In this document: in pieces, positions 11,701 through 22,193 of the stretch
Position numbering within the stretch: position 1 is the stretch's first letter
Layout of the letters: each line of letters starts with the position of its first letter
NCBI GenBank assembly: GCA_009667805.1
Contig: CM019069.1
Span: 91,547,204 to 91,611,203 of the forward strand
Direction of reading: 5' to 3'
Length of the DNA stretch: 64,000 bases
Origin: Leptobrachium leishanense
Lineage: Eukaryota; Chordata; Amphibia; Anura; Megophryidae
Made by a program: the position numbers and the translations under genes
The notes under the pieces: generated by a model
Databases searched by the model: none
What the model saw: the letters and a program-made list of their open reading frames with translations, nothing else
Told to the model about the DNA's origin: nothing

Positions 11701-11999
11701 GATATGTCGACTGTAAGATGATAGTGCTGCCATGTTTTTTTATTTTTTTTTTAATTTATTTTATGTTTTATGTTAGTTTAAGAATTATATGTTATTAGAA
11801 AATGGAGTGCACACAACTGACCCCCTTTTTCAGTTTACGAAGATAATCCAATTGAATTATACTGTTTATTGCCATTGATGCTCATCTATGCTTCTTCCTT
11901 TGGATGGTTCTTTCATTTAAATGTATGTACCACTCTTTTTGTGTAAACTCCAATAAAAATTCTTTATATGAAAAAAAAGAAAAAGAAAAATGTCGGCAG

Positions 12000-12935
12000 A
12001 TAAGAACCTTTCAGCCCATCTAGTCTGCCCAATTACATGGATACTTGACCTGGATTTATCTTTTGTTTAGGATAGCCTTATGCCTATCCCATGCTTGCTT
12101 AAATTCAATTACTGTTTTGGCCTCTACCACTTCTACTGGAAGACTGTTCCATGTATCCACCACCCGCTCAGTAAAATAATGCTTCCTGATGTTACTTTTA
12201 AACCTTTGCCCCTCTAATCTAAGACTATGTCCTCTTGTTTTGCTATTTTGTTTCCTTTTAAATATACTCCCTTCCTCTACCTTGTGGATTCCCTTTACGT
12301 ATTTAAATTTCTATCATATCTCCTCTGTCTCGTCTTTTTTCCAAGCTGTACATGTTAAGATCATTAAGCCTTTCCTGGTAACTTTTCTCCTTCAAGCCGT
12401 ACACCATTTTAGTAGCCCTTCTCTGAACTCTCTCTAAGATGTCTATATCCTTCTGGAGATACGGTCTCCAGTACTGCACACAGTACTCCAAGTGAGGTCT
12501 CACCAGTGCTCTGTACAGTGGCATGAGCACTTCCCTTTTCCTACTGCTAATACCTCTCCCTACACAACCAAGCATTCTGCTAGCATTTCCTGCTGCTCTA
12601 TTACATTGACTACTTACCCTTAGATCCTCTGAAATAATGACCCCTAAATCCCTTTCCTCAGATGTTGAGGTTAGGACTGTATCAAATATTCTATATTCAG
12701 CCCTTGGGTTTTTACGTCCCAGGTGCATTATCTTGCACTTATGCACATTAAAACTCAATTGCCACAGCTCCGACCATTTTTTTAGTTTACCTAAATCATT
12801 TGTCATTTGGCTGATCCCTGCAGGAACGTCAACCCTGTTGCAAATCTTTGTGTCATCAGCAAAAAGACATACTTTTCCATTAATACCTTCTGCAATATCA
12901 CTAATAAAAATATTAAAGAGAATGGGTTCTCTTCA
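12000..12935 (-). mobile_element. CR1-A LINE, 5'-truncated, main part
   Basis: On the minus strand this continues the CR1 whose tail lies at 6150-6181. It covers the end of the reverse transcriptase domain through the C-terminal region and the 3' UTR. The 5' truncation is near 12,935, inside the sequence coding for [12 protein letters not shown]. It is nearly identical to CR1-B (23.66 kb) and CR1-C (36.5 kb) where they overlap. Confidence 0.9.
12056..12934 (-). pseudogene. CR1 reverse transcriptase C-terminal fragment
   Basis: The frame opens in [18 protein letters not shown] and includes LFADDTKICNRV (the RT catalytic YADD-type motif). It continues through SELWQLSFN, DLGVIISEDLR, SRKREVLMPLYRALVRPHLE and QRRATKMVYGLKEK. 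A 2-bp deletion relative to CR1-B and CR1-C near 12,305 breaks the frame after DRGDMIE. The rest (HSLRLEGQRFK, WNSLPVEVVEAK) follows in another frame, down to a TAA at 12,056-12,058. The N-terminal endonuclease is absent because of the 5' truncation, so the product cannot be functional. Confidence 0.88.
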
Positions 12936-13120
12936 ACTCTTAGATTGACATTTTAGATTCGCATTATCTGGTTTATGATGATTAGCATAAAAATTAACTG
13001 TATCTCTGAATACTAGCTTGTTATTTCTAATGAAAAATGTACAGTTTGTGCAAAATCTTCTAAACACAAGTTTCCAATAAATAAATGTTCTATGGGTGCA
13101 CACCCTAATGTAATGGGCTG
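12936..13120. other. No gene seen: AT-rich spacer
   Basis: This is unique-looking AT-rich sequence between the truncated end of CR1-A and the L2 tail. About 45 bp ending at 13,118 (CACCCTAATGTAATGGGCTG) recurs with changes at 17,732-17,777. Confidence 0.5.
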
Positions 13121-13369
13121 TGCATATTATTATTATTATTATTCTTTATTTATAAAGCGCCAGCATATTCCGCAGCGCTGTACAATAAGCACAGTATAGA
13201 CAGGGTTACAATACATTGAACAACATTTGACAAACAGTACAGGAGGAGATGAGGGCCCTATTCCCGTAGGAACTCACAATCTGGGAGGGTTGGGGTTGGA
13301 AACAGGAGGAGAGGACTGTAAGGTGAGAGTGATTGATGGTTGCGTCAGTGAGTTGGGTGGTAGGCATAC
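13121..13369 (-). mobile_element. L2 LINE 3' end, 5'-truncated
   Basis: A TTA microsatellite precedes sequence that is almost base-for-base the same as 52,126-52,368, the 3' UTR and last codons of the L2 at 52-54.6 kb. On the minus strand it ends GCGCTTTATAAATAAAGAAT plus ATA repeats, the classic L2 tail. The breakpoint at 13,369 abuts the Tc1 fragment. The near identity of the two tails suggests recent activity of this L2 family. Confidence 0.88.
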
Positions 13370-13370
13370 A

Positions 13371-13691
13371 GTGGTCACAACAGATTTGATACCTGCTACC
13401 TACCTAAAGAGTGTTGTAGATCAAGTACGCCTCATCATGGCTATTGTGTATCCCGATAGCAGTAGCCTCTTTCAGCAGGATAACGCACCCTGCCACACTT
13501 TAAAAATTGGTCAGGAATGGTTTGAAAAACCAGGAACAAAGATTGACAAGATGTTACCTTAACCTATAAATAAATTCCCCACATTTACATCCAATTACGC
13601 ATCAGTGTGATATGTTGGACCAACTAATCCAAACCATGGAGGTCCCACCTCATAACTTGCAGGACTTAAACAATCTGCTGCTAATGTCGAA
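13371..13691 (+). pseudogene. Tc1-like transposase fragment, 5' piece
   Basis: The translation contains SSLFQQDNAPCHTLKI and QEWFEK, the region around the second catalytic aspartate of a DDE transposase of the Tc1 family. A decayed stretch corresponding to PPHNLQDL follows. The conventional third-acid region is not preserved. The fragment is cut by X2 at 13,692 and resumes at 16,748. The fused frame that starts in the L2 tail (13,227) is accidental. Confidence 0.8.
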
Positions 13692-14285
13692 CAGGGTAAT
13701 TCAAAGAGATCCGAATTGCTGGAGAAAGGTAACCGAATGCTGAAAATCTGCGTTCGGTTACCTTTCTTGGCCATTCCGCTATTCAGAGATCAGGCAATTC
13801 GTCAAATCCTGGCGAATTGCCTGCACATACGGTGCCTGTTCGGTGCCTGTTTGAGGGCAGTGAAATCCCCATAAAAAAACATTGCTTTGGCTATTCAGAG
13901 AACACAAACCAGCAGTGAAAGGTTCCCGAAATGCTCTGCCATTCGGTGGTTTAATTCGGCAGGTTTATTCAGGCGAATCCCATAGGCTTCAATGTTAAAA
14001 ATATTCCTGTTTTAATTCAATATCTAATAAACCATTCATTATAAAATTCTGCAGTAAAGAGTCTCTTTATTCATAGATTTTTTAGGATATTTTAAGCATT
14101 TTTCTGGATTTTTTTTAAAAAAAAATCAGATTTTTTTTAAGTTTACATATTTTTTTCTGTAACAGCCCTTTTTAGTATCATTCCTTGGACCACATATGTA
14201 AATTTCAGACATTTTTGCTCAGTAGTTTCTTTGCAAACAGCGTTTCACTTTTCAAACATTCAAGCAAACTGTTTTGCTAATTTAT

Positions 14286-16416
14286 ATTTCAAAGTTTTAT
14301 TGTAGAATAAAATGTCACAAATCGACCAACGAGAAAGAGGCCTCGCAGGGCCTGACGCATAATACGTTTCAGTATCAATATCAGACAAATGGTACTGCGA
14401 AGAGTCCGGTGCTGGGTGACATACAATATGAAAGGCAGTGACCCAAATTGGGAAGGGTGGGAGAAAAACTTGTGGCCATAACCGTGACGCTCCTGGTGCA
14501 CTCCCTGAGGAAGCCATGGAGGGATCATGTCACGGGGCCCAAGAGCCTGAGGGCCAATCATGGCCAACAATGCCATGGTGGCACACCCGGGACTCCTGAA
14601 TGAAAAAAAAAAAGGGGGGAGGGGAATGGGTACCCCAGCAGCTATAGGATAAGCACCAAACCAAAAGGAGACGAAACTGGGGAGGGAGGAAAAGGAAAAA
14701 AAAGGGGGGGGACAACAGTGACCGCGAAAGGAACAGAAACCGCACACTCAATAACAATACTGGACGCATCGCAATGCGATGGGAAAATCTCCCAAGAGGA
14801 GCATCACTTGAGTGGGACTGAAGCCAGTCTCAGGGGGAAAGAGCATCCCCGGGGGACATAAGACGGGGGGGGGGGAATGATGGTACACGTGAGATAGCTT
14901 CAAGGGCAGCGACGGCATGGCATAAACCCTAGTCTTAGTGTAGCAGGCAACGTGTCCTCGTCAGTGTGGTCTAAACGCAACAATCTGCCAGGATAACAGG
15001 GGTTGAAAAGGGAAGGGAGAGGGTGAGAGAGAGAGACATAGAAAGAGGGAAGGGAGAGGAGAAAGAGAAAGAGAAGGAAAGGGAGAGGAGAGAAGAAAAA
15101 AAAAGGGGAGAAGAAAAAGGGGGGTAGGGCAACATGTCAAAAATCAGGACAGGTGCATCCGCCACTAGACTCACTCAATCCGAGTTGCCGGGGGGCGAGG
15201 GGGCACCCACAGACAGGTGCGTTTCAGTTGGATCCGGCAGTGCCGGGAGTAGACCCAGTGAACGAAGGTGTCCCTCAGCCACGTCTGCCGTAGCAGCCAC
15301 AAGTGTCTGTCCATCCTCCGGGAGATAATGAGGGATCCAGAAGTGCCCCATTTGTATCGACAGCATGGGCGCGGAGGAGGGTCGTAACAGGTCGGAATTG
15401 TCGCCGGGCAGCCAGGACTAGGAAAGGAAGGTATATAGCGATGGAGGCTCCTTCAAAAGGGGACCGCAGGTCTATTCTGCACTGCCCGAAATAGTGAGGA
15501 GTGCAGGGTCGCCTCACGAAAGGTGACAAGCACATCTCGTGATGCTTTCGTAGGGGCCATGGCGGCTTTCTGGATGCGTAGGGTCATGAGGACCGGGTCT
15601 CGTGGTATGTCTGAGGGACAACGAATGGTCTCCAAAAAATGCAAAATGTACGACGCTAAGTCCAAGTCCGTAATAGTCTCCGGTACTCCCTGTACCTTCA
15701 CGTTTCGACATCTGTGCCTTGATTCCAACCCAATCACGGCCGAGTGTAAGCTGCTGATCTGCTGTTGCATCGCTTACATGGTAGAAGAGGTTGCCGCCTG
15801 TGTCTCCTCCACCCGCTGTGTGCGTGTCGTAAGGTTCTCGACCTGGCCCCCGGTCTCCGCAACCGCTGCACTGAGAGTGTGTAGGTCCACCTGCCAGGAT
15901 TTCCTGGCGTCCTCCAAAAGCGTGCGTATGTCTCCCTTGGTGGCAGGAAGGGAGTCTCCCCTCAGGTCTGGCGGCGCCACGTGTGAGGCAGAGGGGGTTT
16001 CAGCTTCCTCCACCACCGACTGTTCCTCCAAGTCAGTATATGAGAGGGCAGCGTGCAACTGCTGCACCCCCATTCCCCCTCCTAGTGAGAGACAGTTGTC
16101 GAGGGTGAGGGATCCCTCCGGCACTCCACCACCCTTGCTCTTCTTCCCCATCACCGCGTGGGATGAGAGAGTTGCAGCACCACCAGGCCTCCATGATGGC
16201 CACCGGAGGTGAATGGAGGCCGCAACACCACGGCCCCCTATCGAGACGCAGGTCCGGAGGGGGGAACTAAACAGGCTCCGGAGGTCTACAGTCTGGTGGC
16301 CGCCAGCAGAGCAACAGTTGGGGCGAATATTCTGGGCTTCAAGCACCCCAAAGTCCGCTAGTAAGGGAGGTAGGATCGAAGCTCAACACACTCACGTCCT
16401 CCTCGGTCCGCCGTCC
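14286..16416 (-). mobile_element. HAL1-like L1 derivative: ORF1 without ORF2
   Basis: On the minus strand the 2,131-bp element has a 5' leader, an ORF1 relic (about 16,151-15,175), roughly 890 bp without any RT or endonuclease sequence, and ACAATAAAACTTTGAAAT at the 3' end. A perfect 17-bp target duplication, CTGTTTTGCTAATTTAT, lies at 14,269-14,285 and 16,417-16,433, so both ends are real. No ORF2 motif is visible. The stretch 14,540-15,130 is polypurine-rich on the plus strand. HAL1 ('half-L1') elements with this structure are known in mammals; applying the term here is an inference. Confidence 0.78.
15175..16151 (-). pseudogene. L1-type ORF1 relic of the HAL1-like element
   Basis: The likely start is MGKKSKGGGVPEG at 16,151. 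A coiled-coil region (DIRTLLEDARKSWQVDL through TTRTQRVEE) is followed by a TAA at 15,774-15,776. The same frame then continues with MQQQISSLHSAVIGLESRHR and KVQGVPE, the RRM start typical of L1 ORF1p. Frameshifts near 15,490 and 15,350 carry the C-terminal domain (AARRQFRPVTTLLRAHA, then DGQTLVAATADVAEGH) through two further frames to about 15,175. The gene is broken in at least three places. It is clearly diverged from ORF1 of the L1 at 6.3 kb, so it represents another L1 lineage. Confidence 0.82.
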
Positions 16417-16747
16417 CTGTTTTGCTAATTTATTCACTGCCTTCGTCTGCGGTGTCGGCTTTTTCCGGCGGCTGTGCTGCGTGTGATCGGCTCCTGCTCG
16501 GGTTTTTCTGGCGTTTTCGGCGGGTTAATCCAGATGTTTTTGCGGGTTTTCGGCGTGCATTCGCCGGGTTTTGCGGTTAGTTTTCAGCGGGTTTGCGGCG
16601 ACCTTTCCCTGCAATTCAGGGACCCTGTGGTGCTTGCTGAATACACCGCAGGGTCGCTGAAATTGGATCGGCAAAACGAACCGAATTGAAGAGAACGAAA
16701 AGTCACCGAGCGTGCGGTGACTTTTCGATTCTCTTTGAATTACCCTG

Positions 16748-16890
16748 TTGGTGCCAGACACTACAGGACGTATTCAGAGCTTTTGTGGAATTCATACATC
16801 AACGCATCTGGGTTGTTTTGGCAGCAAGAGGGGACCCATTTGATATCAGACAGGGGATTTTAATCTTGTGGCTCAACAGTGTATATTTAT
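16748..16890 (+). pseudogene. Tc1-like transposase fragment, 3' piece
   Basis: The translation CQTLQDVFRAFVEFIHQRI and VVLAARGDPF corresponds to the C terminus of the Tc1 transposase begun at 13,371. It is followed by the family's terminal stretch (GACAGGGGATTTTAATCTTG). The two pieces together record X2 insertion into an older Tc1 copy. Confidence 0.78.
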
Positions 16891-18030
16891 CTCTGAGACA
16901 TATGATATTTTAATGCTCTAATTTCCAGCAAGAAATTTAAGCATTTTATACTGTATGTTAACATTTATGCTTCTTCTAAAAATAAATTTATTCTATCAAT
17001 CAGAAAAATTGTTCCATTTATAACTAAACTATTTTAAAATGCCCTGTCATAGGGACCATAATGTGGTTTGTTATTTAACTCTGCTAATTTCAAGGGTTAG
17101 TAAACATATTTATTTGCTTGTCTACACGTAGTATCTGAATATCCAATATAATGATTCACTACACTCCAATTAGGAAGTGCAATCTGGCGTTAACTTGCTG
17201 GGATGAAAAATTTTGCAAAGATTTTCTGTCGTTAATACAGTGGAAGTCTCTATGTTCATGCAGACCGGTAGCTCAATATATCACATAATTATCTATTCAG
17301 CATTCTCAGACAAGCATGTTGCCTGAGCGCAATTGTAAAGCAGTTAAAGTATTTATTGATTATCACTCTTGCCCAATGTAATGTATGTAGCATAAATCAT
17401 TATTAAACATAGTTACAAATTGGCTTTTCCTTTCTTATCTAATACACTAATATCTTAGTCTATAAACAAAGTATTGTTAAATTATGTGTTTACTTAAACC
17501 TCATTAGGGTTTATGTAGCAATAGCATTTAATGAGTCTTAAACACAATTCCTAGACTGACGATTCATTTGATTTAAAAATATCCTAAAAAAACAAATTAA
17601 CATTGGCTTATTTTATTAAAATTGAGATTTCTCTCGTTTTCAAGTATGTCCTGGGTTCAAGAACATCGAGTTGGTTATTCATACCATAAAATGCATATTT
17701 TATAATTAGATTTTAAAAAAATACACCTGTAATTAATGTGTTCCATAAGTGCAGACCCTAATGACATGGGCTGTGCAACCCAGTGGTGAAGATTCAAGTA
17801 GTTATAATTGATGGAAAAAAAGGGGGCCCAATTCCAACCGAAGCGCAAATGGGGAAAAAGTAATAGAGAGAGTATCAGATTTCTCTTACCTCTCCCAGTT
17901 ACCGATGCTATTCCGACCCAGCTGCGCTATGTACAACTGGGCTCGGAATAATTGTGAGCCACAGACTGATACTAGCCACCACCAGGTGGGAAACTGATGA
18001 TCACTTTTCATGTTTATAAGATACTGCACA
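16891..18030. other. No gene seen: AT-rich spacer with a SINE-tail scrap
   Basis: The stretch is AT-rich with no long frame. At 17,621-17,653 a short piece (TTGAGATTTCTCTCGTTTTC) matches the SINE tail at 25.2 kb. About 45 bp at 17,732-17,777 resembles 13,072-13,118. Confidence 0.55.
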
Positions 18031-18450
18031 TTACTGATACGTTACACACTGCTCATTACAGGGCTCCAAAACAATAAAACTCACAGTAATGTGTGGTGTG
18101 AATGAGCGCATCATAGAGCTCCACAGCAATAAAACTCCTATTAATGTGCAGTGTATATGAGCGAATTGCAGGGCTCCACAGCAATAAAAGAGGTTTGTAT
18201 GAGCATATCACAGAGCTCCACAGCAATAAAACATACAGTCATACACAACTCAAATTACTTTGAGTTTTATTGCTGTGGAGCTCTGGAATATGTTCATACA
18301 CACTGCACATTACTGTATCACAGACCTCCACAGTAAGAAAACTCACAATAATGTTCAGTGTGTATGAGCATTTCACAGAGCTCCACAACATTAAAACTCA
18401 GTTATGTGCGGTATGTATGAGTGTATCACAGAGCTCCATAGCAATAAAAC
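18031..18450. repeat. Diverged 55-bp repeat cluster
   Basis: Seven or so units of the CACAGAGCTCCACAGCAATA family lie here, one of them inverted at about 18,258-18,315. They are more diverged than the array at 2.6 kb. Confidence 0.8.
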
Positions 18451-18740
18451 TCAAAAACGCAAAAACTATTATATTTATTATTATTTATTAAAGTATAGAT
18501 AACATACAATATATTATTTAAATTTATTGCATTAAAATAATAATATTGTTAAATAAAATATAAAAATGTATTAGTAAAATAATTTGCTATATCTTAAAAT
18601 CAATTTAAATATATTGAAATATATATGAAAAATAATTGAGTTACTGCAATGGCATTGTTATCTTCATGAAGGTGGAAAAAATAATGCAATTAATTTTTTT
18701 AAATTTAACTGTATGTTTTTATTTTTTACAAATTATGTAG
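18451..18740. other. No gene seen: very AT-rich spacer
   Basis: This stretch is A/T-rich with short ATT and TATAT runs and contains no element that I recognise. Confidence 0.6.
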
Positions 18741-19140
18741 TCATGTTTTGTATCATTGGAAAGGCCAGACTCTTTCTGTGTAGGACTTACGGATCTGGGG
18801 ATACAGGGGTTCCAAAACCCAGGCATCTACTGTAATGTGATTTCCCTGTGAGGCAGGAGGGAATCCCAGTTTGTGACTTCATTGCGCGGATGTGTGATGA
18901 GTCCCACAGCTCAGGGGCAGTCCCACAGCGAGGGCTGACATCTAGGATGTCAGCCTGCTGTGGCTGAAGTCCCTGCTCAGAGCCAGGTTGACACCGAGCA
19001 AAGACACAACAGAACATGCGCCGAGTGTCCTCTGAGCTGGGGAGGAAATTTGCATGATGCTCCATACTCATCCTGGCACTGCAGGGGCATCAAGACAGAC
19101 TGATGGGGCCTCAATCCTGGCACCTCCCCCACCCGGGGCC
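18741..19140. repeat. Degenerate hairpin-chain relative
   Basis: GTATCATTGGAAAGGCCAGA near 18,750 and GGGCTGACATCTAGGATGTC near 18,934 correspond to hairpin modules of element A (1130-1170 and 641-663). The order and ends are not preserved. It is a decayed relative or shares modules with element A. Confidence 0.5.
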
Positions 19141-19340
19141 CTCAAACAATTCCCAAATGCGTTATGTGCTAGTCCACTCCTGGTAAGTATATTTTTGTGG
19201 CAGGCAAATACAGTAGCTGCTTCAGCTTAATAAAAGGAAAAATCCATAGTGACAGCAATGTCATATGGAATAAAAGACAGTGACAGAGCTAAACTTCTGA
19301 AGCAGCAGAGCACAGAATGAAAGCAAAGACAACTTGCAGG

Positions 19341-20196
19341 CAGAGCCAGATTTATAACTAGACAGAGTAGGCATGTGCCTATAGGCATCTGCCACAAGGG
19401 GGTGCCACTGCCTTGCTCTGTAATTTTTTTTTTACAATCCTTTAGTCCACTGTGTCTCTGGAGCCCTAAGGGGTAGAGGAACAAATGAGGTATCATTGGA
19501 AGTGCCAGATTATGGCCTTTCCAATGATGCCAAAAATAACCAGGTTAGATTTATGTAAATGTAAAATAATATTTTTTTAAGAAAATTCTAACGCAGCACT
19601 ATTATTCAGTTTACAATTATAAATTGAACACTGTTGCTGCACTAACTCACCTTCTCATTTCCCACACTGCCAGTTAGTGTGGAGCTGGTGATGCAACACA
19701 TTATTTTATTGACAATCTAGACTGTGGCACTACAGTGAGGAGACACAGGAGGACTTTGGAACCCTGCATCTCTGAATTGTACACCGCACAATGTTAAGTG
19801 AGGTTTCATTGGAAAGGTCAGAATCTGTTCTTTACAATGATACCAAACATGACCATGGAATGTGTAAAAATAAAAAAATTGAACAATAGTAAATGCAACA
19901 TTTATTTTTCTTCTCTGCTCTACGTCAGAGGCAATATATGCTTTTACATATAAACCAAACAATGCTGCTGCACTAACTCAACTAAGGCAACAGATTCTGC
20001 CCCTTGTTTTGATTTGAGCGCAGAGAAAAAAAGAGAAACTGTTTTTCAGTTTTCAAAATGTTTTTTTTATTTTTATAGGTTGGCCCAAAATGTAAATGTA
20101 AAAAGTCATTTTTGTGCTTTTTTTTGTTGGTGGAGGGGGAAAGGGGTGCTCCATATTTCCGTGCCTACAGGCTCTTGAGATGCAAATCCGGCCCTG
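19341..20196. mobile_element. hAT-like non-autonomous element with hairpin modules
   Basis: The ends CAGAGCCAGATTTA and (inverted) CAGGGCCGGATTTG are of the hAT type. They are flanked by an 8-bp duplication with one mismatch, CTTGCAGG (19,333-19,340) and CTTGGAGG (20,197-20,204). The interior carries two rounds of the module pair seen once in element A: a TCATTGGAAAG hairpin followed by a TGCTGCACTAAC hairpin, at about 19,488-19,645 and 19,805-19,985. There is no coding capacity. Confidence 0.65.
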
Positions 20197-20204
20197 CTTG
20201 GAGG

Positions 20205-21240
20205 CATTTTGTGATGTCAATGCATTTTTATAGAATTTCAGTGTTCACAATGGAAAAAACCTACAAAAGACATCGGAACACCCAGGTCCATCTCCATGCA
20301 AGTCCAAAAAAGACTTGTAAAATCAATTAATCAATCATTTAAGGCCAGCCAAGGAAGGTATGTTTACAACATACTGTTTCCATTTTTTTAAATGTGAAAA
20401 TGTTTATCTACAGTTTGTATTTCATAATTTCACTCTCAAGGCTTGCTCTCAGCATGTATACACAAAGATTAAATATATCAGCAATCCCAGGTTGGCACCT
20501 TATAAATCTTTAGAATTGTTATTTTTCAATAATATTGCAATGGCATTGCAATGTATAGTTCATAAAAGCTTGTACTTGAACACGACACCATTGTTTATTA
20601 AATCCTCCACTTTACCATAGAGACACGTAGCAGTAAAAATAATGCTTAGTGAATAGATGCTCTTTGTCGGTTTCATATGTGTCTAGACAGACAGCTAGAT
20701 GTAGGTTGAGAAAAAAAAAGAATGTGAAAAATAACTCAATGTGTGTATTCCTTTATTGAAATCAAAATGTAGATGAAACAAATTGATAGATGCAATAAAA
20801 TTAAAAATTAACGAGTAATTAATTGGCAAAAAACTTACATTAATGCCAAAAGGCTTTAATTAAATGTGAAAAGCAAGCAAATCCGGACTTTAAACTTCCC
20901 TCCCAATGGTAGCTTTACATAACATAACCAATGACATCACTGAATACATCACTTTCATTCCACATGAATCACTATTGATATTACCTATTACATCATTAAT
21001 GGCACCACTAGTGACATAACAAATTACATCAACCTATAGATCAGAGAGATTATATATATTCTAAGAGTATAGTAAAATGCACTCTGCCCATCTCTATGTA
21101 ATTTCTTGTGTCTAATTTCTTCACACAATCCCATGTCCTCACATAGAAGCAATTCCTTGTTCCTCATACAAAACCTCCTTTTACTCGCTTATTTTTCTTC
21201 CCTCACACACCAACAACTTACCTCTAACCTTGTTCAAATA
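20205..21240. other. No gene seen: AT-rich spacer
   Basis: No repeat or gene is recognised. ORFs are short and without family features. Near 20,930-21,040 there is a run of TGACATCAC/TTACATCA-like short repeats. Confidence 0.55.
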
Positions 21241-21248
21241 TTCTGCAA

Positions 21249-21418
21249 CAGTGTTTCTCAACCAATTCCTCAGGGAGCACCTATAGGTTAGGTTTGCAAG
21301 ATAGTACAACACATGTGATATCATTTGTTGTTCTGTGATTGCAGAATTCAGTCTGCATTTCCCCACGGTAATCCTTGGGCCTGTTAGTAGTCCCTGTGGA
21401 CAGAGTTGGGAAACACTT
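21249..21418. mobile_element. hAT-like MITE
   Basis: The ends CAGTGTTTCTCAACC and (inverted) AAGTGTTTCCCAACT are of a hAT type widespread in vertebrates. The flanking 8-mers TTCTGCAA and TTCTAAAT agree only partly. Part of the interior (TCTGCATTTCCCCA) also occurs at 4350-4365. Confidence 0.55.
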
Positions 21419-21426
21419 TTCTAAAT

Positions 21427-22047
21427 CACACCAACACTTGATGATCCTCATATACCCTAAAAAGCACCATGTAACGCTCTCCGTTACCCTACCCTTTCAT
21501 CAGTCTCTGCCCTAATTTCTCGTAGATGAGCGTCCTCCATTCCTTTTTCGGTTTTAGTCTTACCATTTTATCTGCATTTCTCACACACATCTGTCTTCTC
21601 ACCCAAACAACCTTGCCACACAGCCTCTTCACCACATCCTGCTATGACTACTCACATTTTCACACGCACGCACATGCACCCCAGAATAGAGATTCAGAAA
21701 TATTAGCAACAGGTTCTCTCTCAAGGTGCAAGGTTACTAGCAAATCATATTTTCATGACACCCCCCCCCATGGTGTCTGCAACACCAAATATTGGCTTAG
21801 TTGTCAATAAGGAGCCACTAAAGGAATAAATGATAAGCAGTTCCCTATTATGAGCTGCTGTGCTAGCGGCTTATCTCATGATGAAAGGAGCCAAAAACTG
21901 ATACTGGCTACGGCGCCACTGGTATCATCTCCTGGAGTCCATAGCACTATACGTATACTTTAACTGCCCTGCATGAGTGAGGTAATGCAGGGTTAGTGGA
22001 AGGACACTGGGAACTCCACATAAAGTTTATCCATTTGCAAGCTGCTA
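21427..22047. other. No gene seen
   Basis: A mildly C-rich stretch (21,470-21,700) with ACACAC and CTCTTCAC runs is followed by unique-looking sequence. I see no gene. Confidence 0.5.
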
Positions 22048-22051
22048 TTAA

Positions 22052-22189
22052 ACCCTTCACTACCGTGATCATATATATTGGGAATATTCCTAAATGTTTC
22101 TTACTGTATTATTAAGTAAGAATTATTTTTCCAAAAAATCACTGGTTCATGACAGTGGATTTTTTGAAAATCACTTGGTAGTGAAGGGG
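22052..22189. mobile_element. TTAA-flanked palindromic MITE
   Basis: TTAA at 22,048-22,051 and 22,190-22,193 flanks a 138-bp element whose ends pair (ACCCTTCACTACC with GGTAGTGAAGGGG). Two internal hairpins are visible, TCTTACT/AGTAAGA and CCAAAAAATCACTG against CAGTGGATTTTTTG. The layout matches a single unit of the hairpin-chain elements. Confidence 0.7.
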
Positions 22190-22193
22190 TTAA

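Larger units (their letters stand above)
6182..11983 (+). mobile_element. Near full-length L1 retrotransposon
   Basis: A 5.8-kb LINE has the order 5' leader, ORF1, spacer, ORF2, 3' UTR, AATAAA (11,952) and an A-rich tail. It is bounded by a perfect 16-bp target duplication, AGAAAAATGTCGGCAG, at 6166-6181 and 11,984-11,999, which fixes both ends and shows insertion into the 3' end of CR1-A. ORF1 is open. ORF2 carries one nonsense codon and one frameshift. The 5' end (GGGGGGCGTGGCCGGACG) shows no sign of truncation. The copy is therefore young and was lost to very few mutations. Confidence 0.93.
13692..16747. mobile_element. X2: second CAGGG-ended element, interrupted
   Basis: The termini CAGGGTAATTCAAAGAGA are inverted at the two ends, with two mismatches over 24 bp. 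The sequence outside the insertion is collinear with X1 and includes the core module at 13,979-14,076. X2 sits inside a Tc1 transposase gene, and the expected continuation (TTGGTGCCAGACAC) begins directly after it. No clean target duplication is visible. Its own interior is split by an ORF1-only L1 derivative at 14,286-16,416. Confidence 0.82.

Noticed and set aside
13227..13562. A 111-codon frame as one gene
   Set aside because: Its first half is an L2 tail read backwards and its second half a Tc1 transposase piece.
15523..16212. Plus-strand frame of 229 codons
   Set aside because: It is antisense to the L1-type ORF1 relic on the minus strand, which has the recognisable RRM start.
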